Source: Psychrobacter sp. Pi2-52 (lineage in GTDB: Bacteria; Pseudomonadota; Gammaproteobacteria; Pseudomonadales; Moraxellaceae). Taken from it: DNA of 64,000 nucleotides. The DNA lies in NCBI RefSeq assembly GCF_904846705.1, contig NZ_CAJHBS010000011.1:40904-104903 (forward strand). Direction: 5' to 3'. Numbering within the stretch: position 1 is the stretch's first letter; the number at the start of each line of letters is the position of its first letter. Positions 37,544-46,544 of the stretch are shown here, in pieces. A model generated the notes under the pieces. It worked only from the letters and a program-made list of their open reading frames with translations, had not been told where the DNA came from and made no database searches. The position numbers were made by a program, and so were the translations under genes.

Positions 37544-37996
37544 ATGAATGAATCAGAAAACGTGAATAATGATATCGAGCCAAAAAGCATCAGACCACGT
37601 AGTCTTGTTTTTGCTATTATCAGTGTCATCTGTATTGTTCTAATATCTGCCTTCTATATGTCTAACCGTATCTCTTCCACGCTATCTCAAGCGTCGACGA
37701 CTAATAACGGTTTAACAGTCAGCAATATTACTAAAGAAGCTAATGCTAATCAGACTGTACAACAGCATTCGAATAGCCAAAATCAACCTAGCAGACCTAT
37801 AGTTATTGACGGTCATGAAGATGACACCGCCATTAGCTATCATGACTTCAAGCAAGAAGCGCAAAATGTGCTGTTTCGTGAGGAAGAAAAGATCATACAA
37901 GCTAAGTACAGTACATATGGTCTTACGCCTGCTGTCAGCGCTGCAGATTTTAAGATAGAAGCACATAAAACCTTATATCGTGAATCCAGTTATTAG
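37544..37996 (+). CDS. Small membrane-anchored protein with two DFKxEA..LxRE motifs
   Basis: No family recognised. The 150-aa protein has an N-terminal hydrophobic anchor (about residues 20-38) after a short acidic tail, a Ser/Asn/Gln-rich linker, then two copies of the motif seen in the preceding gene: AISYHDFKQEAQNVLFREEE and AVSAADFKIEAHKTLYRESS, the second at the very C-terminus. The repeat suggests a small helical domain that has been duplicated. It is followed by a strong terminator. Confidence 0.72.
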   Translation: MNESENVNNDIEPKSIRPRSLVFAIISVICIVLISAFYMSNRISSTLSQASTTNNGLTVSNITKEANANQTVQQHSNSQNQPSRPIVIDGHEDDTAISYHDFKQEAQNVLFREEEKIIQAKYSTYGLTPAVSAADFKIEAHKTLYRESSY

Positions 37997-38056
37997 AGCT
38001 GCTATTAGCGCTATAAAATTATATTAACAGCTATAAATCAGTAAGTGACTAACATT

Positions 38057-38108
38057 AAGCCCCATTATTCTTCTCTCATGTTTAGAGAAGAGTAATGGGG
38101 CTTTTTTT
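38057..38108 (+). terminator. Strong intrinsic terminator after the two paralogue-like genes
   Basis: AAGCCCCATTATTCTTCTCT pairs, with one G-T, with AGAGAAGAGTAATGGGGCTT around a 7-base loop (CATGTTT), followed by a run of T. The 20-bp stem is one of the longest terminators in the window and ends the transcription unit starting at 36362. Confidence 0.85.
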
Positions 38109-38150
38109 GTGGGCTTAATGCTCCATGCTTTAGCTAGCTTGCAGGTCGTG

Positions 38151-39317
38151 TTAAGCCAGTTGCTTTTTAAGCGTTCGTAAACGGCTTTTAAATTCTGAGC
38201 GGTCAACATAACAGCCTTTGAGACGACGTTCACCGACGTTTTCATCAAATGCGTTACGCCCATGCAGGACTCGGCGGTTATCAAAAACGACCATTTGACC
38301 CGCTGCTAATTTTAATTCAATCTTATAGCGACTGTCTTTTAGTCGGGCCATTAGCTCTCGATAAGCAAGGTAGTAGTCGTACATAACGTCACTTGGCAAA
38401 TCGAAAACATCTGCAAGATGGGCGTTGTATTTGATTTCTACAATATTGCCAAAGTTGTCTAGATTGATGACAGGGTGGTGCTCACGGATATCATGGGCAG
38501 TGTCATGAAAACGAAAGGGGATGGCATATTCGGCCAGCAAGCGAAAATACTCAGGCTGTTCTTCTCGTAACCCTTCTAACACCTTTAATCCGTCTACGAA
38601 AGTAGATTCGCCGCCTATGCTTTCATTACTCAAAAAATGCAAAAATTGATAGCCTGGAGGTAACTCCTGATTTGGCAAGTCGGTATGCAAAGGTAATGAG
38701 AGCGAGGTATAAGCTAAATTAATCGGCGACTTCTCTGATATCACATCAAAGGTCATGCCAAAATTGGTCTGCCGTAAATAATCGACTCGCATAGCGGTCT
38801 GTACGCCAGCATCAGAGTCATCTGGCATATTATCAATAATAGTAAGCCCATATTTATCTAGCGCACTCATCCACTCATATAAAGCGCTTTCACTGTTCAT
38901 GATGCTCTGTTGGTCATACATCGGAATGTGGTCAATAAACGTGCCATCCCAGCTTTCATAAGGACTGCTATGATCCTTGGCCAACGCACTAGAATACCCA
39001 GACTCACGTAACCAGCTTTGTTCAAAGTGGCTGATATGCGCCTGTTCTGACCATTCAATTGTCAGCGTTGTATCATAAAAAGAGACAGAGAGTGGATGAA
39101 TATCTTTTGAGACACTCAGCAAATCAAAGCTACGCTCGCCAGTGTGCGGATGAAAAGCCGATGGGCAGTTATCACGCAGCCAGATATAGTGATACGTACT
39201 GTCAATACCATCATTCCAGCGTATTTGAATAGCGCGGTCAATGAGCGCAACGGATTCTATTTGATTGTCAGTTGCTACGGCAATGTCTAGAGATGGTGTT
39301 GCTTGAGGCGTTTCCAT
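38151..39317 (-). CDS. Gamma-butyrobetaine-hydroxylase-like Fe(II)/2-oxoglutarate dioxygenase
   Basis: A TauD/TfdA-superfamily dioxygenase of 388 aa with an N-terminal DUF971-like domain (IQIRWNDGIDSTYHYIWLRD, NCPSAFHPHTGER). The facial triad is His211 and Asp213 (LPLHTDLPNQELPPGYQFLH) and His352 (RRVLHGRNAFDE), with the 2OG-binding Arg in GERRLKGCYVD. This arrangement is that of gamma-butyrobetaine hydroxylase, the last step of carnitine synthesis or a step of carnitine-type compound use. No carnitine genes adjoin it, so the exact substrate is not proven. Confidence 0.8.
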   Translation of the reverse strand: METPQATPSLDIAVATDNQIESVALIDRAIQIRWNDGIDSTYHYIWLRDNCPSAFHPHTGERSFDLLSVSKDIHPLSVSFYDTTLTIEWSEQAHISHFEQSWLRESGYSSALAKDHSSPYESWDGTFIDHIPMYDQQSIMNSESALYEWMSALDKYGLTIIDNMPDDSDAGVQTAMRVDYLRQTNFGMTFDVISEKSPINLAYTSLSLPLHTDLPNQELPPGYQFLHFLSNESIGGESTFVDGLKVLEGLREEQPEYFRLLAEYAIPFRFHDTAHDIREHHPVINLDNFGNIVEIKYNAHLADVFDLPSDVMYDYYLAYRELMARLKDSRYKIELKLAAGQMVVFDNRRVLHGRNAFDENVGERRLKGCYVDRSEFKSRLRTLKKQLA

Positions 39318-39483
39318 TGGAGCAGACCCTACATATACATGAAGTAAAAATATATTTTACGATATCTTGTTCGGATCGGTTATTCAAACAATGAATTACG
39401 AATCACTTAATAGGCAATATCAATAAACGCAGTACTAAACTGCGATTGATATCTGGCGAGATATTTTTTGAAGGGTTTTGAAT

Positions 39484-39517
39484 AATATTAAGGCTTCGCG
39501 AACGAAGCCTTAATATT
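39484..39517 (-). terminator. Perfect 15-bp hairpin after ppc
   Basis: AATATTAAGGCTTCG and CGAAGCCTTAATATT flank a 4-base loop (CGAA). It lies about 60 bases past the ppc stop on the minus strand and is the likely ppc terminator, although only a weak A/T-rich tract follows it. Confidence 0.65.
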
Positions 39518-39574
39518 TGCGACAATTGGTATAAGCTTTTTATTTATCCGAAAGCTAATTATCGAAAAGCTACC

Positions 39575-42355
39575 TTAACCAGTATTTCGTAACCCTGCAG
39601 CTAGCGCATTGATACTACGGATTAATGGATCTTCTACATTAAGGTCGCCATGTGCCGAATCGTTTGGGGTGTCCTGTTGTCTGGCACGCTTTAACAGCTC
39701 AATCTGGATATAGTTAATAGGATCTAGATAAGCGTCTCGCCATTGCAGGGATGAGGCAAGGTTTTGCTGATTGGACAATAAAGAGTCTTGCTCAAGCAGA
39801 GAGTTTAATCCTGAATTGGTCAGCGCGTATTCATCGGTGACCGATGTCATGATTTTTTCGCGTAACGGCTCATCATCACACAGTTGGCTATAAGCCTCAG
39901 CGATATTCATATTGGCTTTGGTAAAGGCCATCTCGATATTACTGGTAAATACGCTAAAGAAAGGCCAATGCTGATTCATCTCTTTCATCAATGCTTCGTC
40001 TTTTTTGACACTATCTAGCGCACTACCGACGCCATACCAAGCAGGTAAGGTAAAGCGTGCCAGTGACCAGCCAAATACCCAAGGAATCGCTCGCAAGGTG
40101 GTCTTACTTGGCAGGCCTTTTTTGCGATGGGCAGGACGTGAGCCAATGTTTAACAGAGATATTTCTTGTACTGGGGTGACCTCGGAGTAGAATTTATAAA
40201 ACCCTTCGGTATGATCGGTCAGCTCTCGATAACGTTGTTCACCTGCATCTGCTAAGCGTGCAAACAGCGCTTCATACTCTGGCAACTCAGTCGGTTGTAC
40301 CACAAACCTTGTAGAGCAGGCTTTGAGTGTACCTGTAATAGCCATGGTCAGCTCAAACACAGCGGTATCTGTATTGGCATACTTGGCATAGAGCACTTCG
40401 CCTTGTTCGGTTACTTTAATCTGCCCATGCAGCGTGCCTGCCGGCTGTGCAGCAATGGCTTTGTGTGTTGATCCACCACCACGGCTCACAGAGCCGCCTC
40501 GACCATGGAACAAGCGTGTTTTTATACCATATTGCTCAGCAATGTTATTAATGGTTTGCTGTGCACTATAAAGCTGCCATGCAGAGGTGATAATACCGCC
40601 GTCTTTTGATGAGTCTGAATAACCTAGCATAATCTCTTGCGTGTTGTCCGTGTTCTGTAGCAGTCCACGATACAGCGGATTGTCTAGCACGGCAGGCAAG
40701 ATTTTATCGATATTTTTGAGATCTTCGATGGTCTCAAACAACGGTGCGACAGGTAGGTCAGCAGACAACTGACCTTCGTCATCAATTCTGCATAAGCCTG
40801 CAAACCGCATGAGCAGCAATACTTCTAGTAGCTGACTGGCATTATTAGTCATTGAAATGACGTAACTGCCAAAGGTGTCTTGGCCAACCAGTTTGCGTAG
40901 GGTGGCAACTGAATTCATCAGTGCCAACTGCTCGCGTGTTTTGTCTGCTAGGTTGTCAGTATAGATGAGTGGTGTGCCCGGTTTTTCTAGCAAGCGTGTT
41001 AGCCACTCTCGACGCTCTACTTCATTGAGCGTTTGATAATCTGGCAGGTTAGAGGCACTGGCAAAAATATCAGCAATGACTTCGCCATGATAAGACGATT
41101 CCTGACGGATATCGAGCGCAGCTAGATGGAAACCACAGGTTTTGACCAGACGAATCACATCGAGTAATAACCCATCTGCATGTGCTGTGTCATGAGTATT
41201 CACGCTATGACGGATAATGCGTAGGTCTTCTAGTAATTCTTCTGGGTTGGTATACGCATCTTTTTCGGCCTCGATATCCGTGCCTTTGCTTTGAATGCGG
41301 CGATTGGTGGCTTTGACTTTAGTCAGAATAATAGAGAGTAGTCGACGATATGGCTCATTGCGATAGTCATCGAGGTTATAGTCAAATACCCGCTGATCGA
41401 GCTCATCGTAGCTTTTTATTTTGTTATATACGTCAGAAGATACCGTCACGATAGTGTCGCTATGAATAAGCTGTCGGCGCAGTTTTTTGATCAATACTTG
41501 GTAGTGACGCAGCACGGTATCAGCATGCATCAACACGGCACGCTCTGTGGTCTCAAAAGTCACAAAAGGATTGCCATCTCTATCGCCACCAATCCAAGAA
41601 CCAAAGCTCATAAACGCAGGCAGTGGATAGTCTGTGAGCTCTGGATAGATATCGACAATGGCTTTTTTGATATTACGATACACTTTAGGAATGGCATTGA
41701 ACAAACTGGCATTAAAGTAATGCAAGCCATTGTTAATCTCATCATATACCAATGGCTTACGAGTGCGTACTTCGTCAGACGACCATAACAAGTCAATCGT
41801 TTGCGCCGTTTGCTCTTTGGCTTGCTCATAAGCAAAGCTGTTTTCAGACACGTTGTTTAAAGCGTCGCTATGCGTGAATAGACTTTGTAAGATATTCATC
41901 GTTGTACGGCGACGCGCTTCGGTAGGATGCGCCGTAAATACAGGTGTAAACTTTAGCTGATCAATCAGCTCTTGCATTTGAGCAGGCTCGATATTGCGTT
42001 CACGACACTCAAGTAAGGTACGACGAAATGATCCTTCCCAGCTTTGCTCAGATTGCATACGCAGCTCATGACGCTGCTCACGCAAATAGTTCTCTTCGCT
42101 TAGATTGGCTAGGAAAAAATAGATAGAAAAGCCGCGTATGACGTTTTTTAAGGTTTGATTGTCCAAAGAAGCAATAAAATCGATAAGCTGCTGTTTATGT
42201 GCCTCATTCGGCTCACGACGCTGTTGAATAAAGCCTTTGCGCAGCGTCTCAATCGTATCTAGCGTCTGCTCACCAGATTGGCGAGAAATAGCATCACCTA
42301 ATAATGAACCCAATAAGCTGGTGCGTCTACGTAGTACGTTGTTATCTAGTGTCAT
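39575..42355 (-). CDS. ppc: Phosphoenolpyruvate carboxylase
   Basis: An anaplerotic enzyme that forms oxaloacetate from PEP and bicarbonate. I use the ATG at 42355 (AGGAAGG upstream), giving 926 aa, in line with the family (883 aa in E. coli). Catalytic signatures are intact: VFTAHPTEARRRT with His143, LFHGRGGSVSRGGGSTH, MLGYSDSSKDGGIITSAW and RAIPWVFGWSLARFTLPAWY, and the C-terminal NTG. It stands alone between the dioxygenase gene and the amino-acid symporter. Confidence 0.96.
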   Translation of the reverse strand: MTLDNNVLRRRTSLLGSLLGDAISRQSGEQTLDTIETLRKGFIQQRREPNEAHKQQLIDFIASLDNQTLKNVIRGFSIYFFLANLSEENYLREQRHELRMQSEQSWEGSFRRTLLECRERNIEPAQMQELIDQLKFTPVFTAHPTEARRRTTMNILQSLFTHSDALNNVSENSFAYEQAKEQTAQTIDLLWSSDEVRTRKPLVYDEINNGLHYFNASLFNAIPKVYRNIKKAIVDIYPELTDYPLPAFMSFGSWIGGDRDGNPFVTFETTERAVLMHADTVLRHYQVLIKKLRRQLIHSDTIVTVSSDVYNKIKSYDELDQRVFDYNLDDYRNEPYRRLLSIILTKVKATNRRIQSKGTDIEAEKDAYTNPEELLEDLRIIRHSVNTHDTAHADGLLLDVIRLVKTCGFHLAALDIRQESSYHGEVIADIFASASNLPDYQTLNEVERREWLTRLLEKPGTPLIYTDNLADKTREQLALMNSVATLRKLVGQDTFGSYVISMTNNASQLLEVLLLMRFAGLCRIDDEGQLSADLPVAPLFETIEDLKNIDKILPAVLDNPLYRGLLQNTDNTQEIMLGYSDSSKDGGIITSAWQLYSAQQTINNIAEQYGIKTRLFHGRGGSVSRGGGSTHKAIAAQPAGTLHGQIKVTEQGEVLYAKYANTDTAVFELTMAITGTLKACSTRFVVQPTELPEYEALFARLADAGEQRYRELTDHTEGFYKFYSEVTPVQEISLLNIGSRPAHRKKGLPSKTTLRAIPWVFGWSLARFTLPAWYGVGSALDSVKKDEALMKEMNQHWPFFSVFTSNIEMAFTKANMNIAEAYSQLCDDEPLREKIMTSVTDEYALTNSGLNSLLEQDSLLSNQQNLASSLQWRDAYLDPINYIQIELLKRARQQDTPNDSAHGDLNVEDPLIRSINALAAGLRNTG

Positions 42356-42515
42356 CTTCAACCTTCCTATCAAATGAATGGATACAATACTATGGTTATC
42401 TTATACGTAATATCCTTATGGTTTTTTGCAATTTAACATAAATAGGTGAGGCCTGCTTGATGTTGATAACAACTTTTTTACTAGTAGATATTAGCAGACC
42501 TCTAATGCACTATTA

Positions 42516-43973
42516 TTAAAGCGATTTTTTATGACCATGCTCATTGCTATATTCTATCCAAAAGTCCGCATTATCCACTCCAGCCTTTCTAGGGTCAAAG
42601 ACAGGGTTTATACCTAATTTCATCTGCTCGTCGTAGTCTTTTAGAACTTTTAGAGCAACTTTACTTAGAAGTAAAATGGCAATGAAATTTAAGTAGCACA
42701 TACTGCCAAACCCTATATCACCTAACGCCCACATCATACCGATTGACTGGACACTACCAGTGAAACAAACGATTAAAAAGACCAGTTTGAGTACATGCTT
42801 GAGAATGGGGTAGCGCAGTTTATTGTCCAAATAGACCAACGTAGTTTCGGCAATATAGTAATAAGCAACCAAGCAGGTGAAGGCGAATAAAAAGATAGCA
42901 ATCGCAACAAAACCACTTCCATACTGGCTAAAGACAGTAGAGACAGCCGCTTGGGTAAATGCCGTACCAGCTTCAACACCAGGCATATTATTAACTAGGG
43001 TTATACCTTCAGGGGTCACTACGTTATACATGCCAGTTGATAGAATCATTAGTGCTGTTGCCGTACAGACAAGCACCGTATCGATGTAGATAGAGAAGCT
43101 TTGCACTAAGCCTTGTTTGGCAGGATGTGATACTTCGGCTGCCGCTGAGCTAAAGGTCGCCTCACCAGCACCCGCAACGTTTGAGAAAACAGCACGGCGT
43201 ACGCCCCAAGAGATTGCGGTCCCAACCATACCACCAAACACTGCATCCATACCAAAAGCGCTTTTAAAGATAAGTGCAAACATTGCAGGGATATTTTGAG
43301 CGTTAAATGCCAATACAATTACCATCATGAGGATATAACCGATTGCCATGACAGGTACGACTTTTCCTGCAAAATTAGCAATACGCTTTACACCGCCAAA
43401 TATAATGATACCTAAGAGTACGACTAGGATAATCCCTGTTACAACGGGCGGTATATTAAATGCTGTATTAAAAGAGTCCGCAATGGTATTGGCCTGAACG
43501 CCAGGCACTAACACGCCGTAAGATAGACAGGTCACGATAGCGACGATGATAGCAAAAGGTTTTAGCTTCAATCCTCTTTCAATATAGAACGGGGAGCCGC
43601 CACGATATTGATCACCGACCTTATGTTTGTATACCTGCGCTAAGGTAGACTCAATAAAAGCGCTAGCACCACCTAACACACCCATGACAATCATCCAAAA
43701 TACTGCCCCAGGGCCACCTGCTGCAATGGCTGTTGCAACCCCAGCAATATTACCCACACCAATACGTCCTGATAGCGCCATACAGAAAGCTTGGAAGGAG
43801 CTAATCCCAGCTGATGAGCTTTGTTTGTCGAACAACAGCCTAATCATTTCTTTGAAATAACGGATTTGTACAGCACGAGTCATAATCGTAAAATATATGC
43901 CGACACCTAACGCAAGATAGACTAGGGCGTCACTCCAAATATACCCGACGATAGTATTGATGATATTTTCCAT
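42516..43973 (-). CDS. AgcS-family amino acid:cation symporter
   Basis: An alanine/glycine:cation symporter (AGCS) family protein, 485 aa, with about ten transmembrane segments. Family stretches include FQAFCMALSGRIGVGNIAGV, GPGAVFWMIVMGVLGGASAF, YRGGSPFYIERGLK and RRAVFSNVAGAGEATFSSAA. AAGGAAG precedes the ATG. It is encoded after the hydroxyproline catabolic genes on the same strand, with ALDH ending 67 bases before its start, so it probably imports hydroxyproline or proline; that is inferred from context. Confidence 0.88.
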   Translation of the reverse strand: MENIINTIVGYIWSDALVYLALGVGIYFTIMTRAVQIRYFKEMIRLLFDKQSSSAGISSFQAFCMALSGRIGVGNIAGVATAIAAGGPGAVFWMIVMGVLGGASAFIESTLAQVYKHKVGDQYRGGSPFYIERGLKLKPFAIIVAIVTCLSYGVLVPGVQANTIADSFNTAFNIPPVVTGIILVVLLGIIIFGGVKRIANFAGKVVPVMAIGYILMMVIVLAFNAQNIPAMFALIFKSAFGMDAVFGGMVGTAISWGVRRAVFSNVAGAGEATFSSAAAEVSHPAKQGLVQSFSIYIDTVLVCTATALMILSTGMYNVVTPEGITLVNNMPGVEAGTAFTQAAVSTVFSQYGSGFVAIAIFLFAFTCLVAYYYIAETTLVYLDNKLRYPILKHVLKLVFLIVCFTGSVQSIGMMWALGDIGFGSMCYLNFIAILLLSKVALKVLKDYDEQMKLGINPVFDPRKAGVDNADFWIEYSNEHGHKKSL

Positions 43974-44040
43974 AACTTTACTTCCTTGTAATGTTTTTGG
44001 TTATGCTGACTTGGGCGTGGATAGCGGACAATGTCAGTTT

Positions 44041-45528
44041 TTAGTTCACCAACCAGATAGTTTTGGTTTGGGTATACTGGGACAACGCCTCTAAGCCATT
44101 GTCACGACCACCGAAGCCAGATTGTTTATAACCACCAAAAGGTGTCGTAATGTTGCCTTCAGAGAAACCATTAATCGAGACGGTACCAGCTTTAATAGCG
44201 GATGCCACGCGGAATGCGCGATGGATGTTTTGTGTATAGAAGGAAGCGGCAAGACCGTAATTACTCTGATTGGCGAGCTGAATAGCTTCCTCTTCGGTTT
44301 CAAAACTAGTGACAGCTAAAAGTGGGCCAAAAACCTCTTCTTTAAACAGCGTCATGTCTGGGCTGACATTGTCAAAGATGGTAGGCTCAATATACCAGCC
44401 ACTACCGAGTTCATCGTGGATACGTCCACCTGCGATCAAACGAGCACCCTCCGTTTTTGCAGTATTGAGATGTGATATTACTTTCTCAAAATGTGCTTTT
44501 TCGATCATTGGGCCAATAGCGACCTCGGGATCGTAAGGATGACCAACCTTCCAAGACTGAAGACCTTCTTTTAATAGCGTGAACAAGGCTTCTTTTTGGC
44601 TAGAGTGGACAAGTAGACGTGAACCACAGCTACAGTTTTCGCTCATATTCCAAAAGGCAGCGGATAAAATATGCTCTATGGTTTGTTCATTGATAATGGC
44701 ATCTGCAAAGACGATTTGAGGGCTTTTGCCACCACACTCTAAGACGACTTCCTTGAGGTTGCTTTGTGCAGAGTACTGTAAAAACAGTCGACCGACTTCG
44801 GTTGATCCTGTAAAAGAAACCATATCAACATCCATATGCTGACCGAGTGCCACACCTACTTCTTCACCAAGCCCACAGACTAACTGCAACGCCGCTTTTG
44901 GCACGCCAGCCTCGTACGCCAATTGTGTTAATCGATATGCTGAGAGCGAAGTCAATTCAGCAGGTTTAACAATGACTGAATTGCCAGTTATTAATGCGGG
45001 TGCAACTTTCCATGCATACATTTGTGCTGGGAAGTTCCATGGTAGTACTGCACCCACTACACCGATAGGCTCTTGTACCACAAGGCCTAGTGCATCTGCG
45101 CCAGTAGGAGCAACCTTGCCAAAAACTTTATCAGCCGTTTCGGCGTACCATTCAAAGGTTTCAATCGTAGCGGGCAGGTCAGTGTTGAGACATTCTGTAA
45201 TAGGCTTGCCTGCATCGACGCAATCTAGGGCAGCTAACTCATCCATATGCTCATGCATCAATTGACACCAGCGCTGCATGATAGCTTTGCGCTCTGCAGG
45301 AGACATCCGTCGCCACTCGCCATGTTCAAAAGCGTCTCGGGCTGCCGCGACCGCCGTATTAACATCTTGCCGACTTCCATTAGCAATGCTACCTATGCAG
45401 GTATTATCAATAGGGCTGTAGTTAGGGAGTGTTGTCTCAGGTACTGGTGCTGTGGTATCTATTAAATGGCCTGCCCAAAGCTGTTGGTTGCTGGCGAGTT
45501 CGAAGACTTGTGCTGTGGTCATACTCAT
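44041..45528 (-). CDS. Aldehyde dehydrogenase, probably 2-oxoglutarate semialdehyde
   Basis: An NAD(P)+-dependent aldehyde dehydrogenase of 495 aa. It has PIGVVGAVLPWNFPAQMYAW, VSFTGSTEVGRLF, VVLECGGKSPQIVFADA (catalytic Glu) and NMSENCSCGSRLLV (catalytic Cys), ending with TPFGGYKQSGFGGRDNG. By sequence it looks like the PuuC/betaine-aldehyde branch. In this cluster it most likely oxidises 2-oxoglutarate semialdehyde to 2-oxoglutarate, the last step of hydroxyproline breakdown. AAGGAC precedes the ATG. Confidence 0.85.
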   Translation of the reverse strand: MSMTTAQVFELASNQQLWAGHLIDTTAPVPETTLPNYSPIDNTCIGSIANGSRQDVNTAVAAARDAFEHGEWRRMSPAERKAIMQRWCQLMHEHMDELAALDCVDAGKPITECLNTDLPATIETFEWYAETADKVFGKVAPTGADALGLVVQEPIGVVGAVLPWNFPAQMYAWKVAPALITGNSVIVKPAELTSLSAYRLTQLAYEAGVPKAALQLVCGLGEEVGVALGQHMDVDMVSFTGSTEVGRLFLQYSAQSNLKEVVLECGGKSPQIVFADAIINEQTIEHILSAAFWNMSENCSCGSRLLVHSSQKEALFTLLKEGLQSWKVGHPYDPEVAIGPMIEKAHFEKVISHLNTAKTEGARLIAGGRIHDELGSGWYIEPTIFDNVSPDMTLFKEEVFGPLLAVTSFETEEEAIQLANQSNYGLAASFYTQNIHRAFRVASAIKAGTVSINGFSEGNITTPFGGYKQSGFGGRDNGLEALSQYTQTKTIWLVN

Positions 45529-45580
45529 TAGACTGTCCTTTTCTATACAATGGTAGGAACGATAAGAATGGTGCGATGTA

Positions 45581-46444
45581 TCAAGACAGAAGTGCTAAAA
45601 ATGACTGAGTCTCTTCTTTTGACATATCAGTCAAAGGTAGTCGTACTGACCCAACATTGATGCTCCCGTTAATGCAGCCTGCTTTGGCTTTTTGGTTATA
45701 GTTTCCAGACTCCATAGAGTGGATAGCAGGATACATGGCTGTCATCAGCTCTTTAGCACGGTTCCAATCGCCTTTTTGTGTGGCTTCAAACAATGCGACT
45801 TGTTCTGCTGGAAATACGTTAGCCGCACCAGCGATCCAGCTCTTAGCACCCCAAAAGAAGAAATCTACTGGTTGATCGTCACAACCACAGACCACTTCAA
45901 AGTTTTCAAAATCAGCCTGTAGCATACGTAATGCATGGCTAAAATCGCCACTGCTCTCCTTGACGCCTACAATATGAGGATGTTTGGATAAATGCGCGAC
46001 GGTTTCAAACTCAATGCTCACACCGACGCGTGCTGGAAAATTGTACATAATGATAGGCAGGTCAGTGGCATCAGCGACGGTTTCAAAGTGCGCAATAATA
46101 CCGTCTTGGTCTGGTAGGCTATACGGATTGGCTGATAACATTAAACCGTCGTAGCCCAAATTTTTGGCTTGATGAGCAAGTTCGATAGAATGATTAGTCG
46201 ATAAACTGTTGATACCTGCAATCAGAGTGACTTTGCCTTTGGCAGCGTCAGCGATAGTGGTCAAAACCAGCTCACGCTCTGCAGGCGAGAACGTGTAGTA
46301 TTCCCCCGTTGTACCGCAAGCTACGATTCCGGTAACGCCTTTCTCTATGAATACATTGACCAGTTTGGTTAACTTTTGAGTATCAATATCTCCATTAACA
46401 TCGAAAGGAGTAACGATAGGGACTAAAACGCCATGAATGTTCAT
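45581..46444 (-). CDS. DapA-family lyase, probable pyrroline-4-hydroxy-2-carboxylate deaminase
   Basis: A DHDPS/NAL-family Schiff-base enzyme of 287 aa. It has GVTGIVACGTTGEYYTFSP, IIMYNFPARVGVSIEF with Tyr134 and HIVGVKESSGDFSHALRM with the Schiff-base Lys162. The hydroxyproline context (epimerase, D-amino-acid dehydrogenase, ALDH) points to the deaminase that yields 2-oxoglutarate semialdehyde. DapA itself is less likely in this setting. AAGGATAT precedes the start. Confidence 0.85.
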   Translation of the reverse strand: MNIHGVLVPIVTPFDVNGDIDTQKLTKLVNVFIEKGVTGIVACGTTGEYYTFSPAERELVLTTIADAAKGKVTLIAGINSLSTNHSIELAHQAKNLGYDGLMLSANPYSLPDQDGIIAHFETVADATDLPIIMYNFPARVGVSIEFETVAHLSKHPHIVGVKESSGDFSHALRMLQADFENFEVVCGCDDQPVDFFFWGAKSWIAGAANVFPAEQVALFEATQKGDWNRAKELMTAMYPAIHSMESGNYNQKAKAGCINGSINVGSVRLPLTDMSKEETQSFLALLS

Positions 46445-46544
46445 ATAAATATCCTTATTTGGAAGTAAAAGCCGTTAGTAAGCCATGAGCTATTAGCGAC
46501 GTTGTTGGTTCTATGAATTGTCATAGAGATAAGATGTTCGATTA

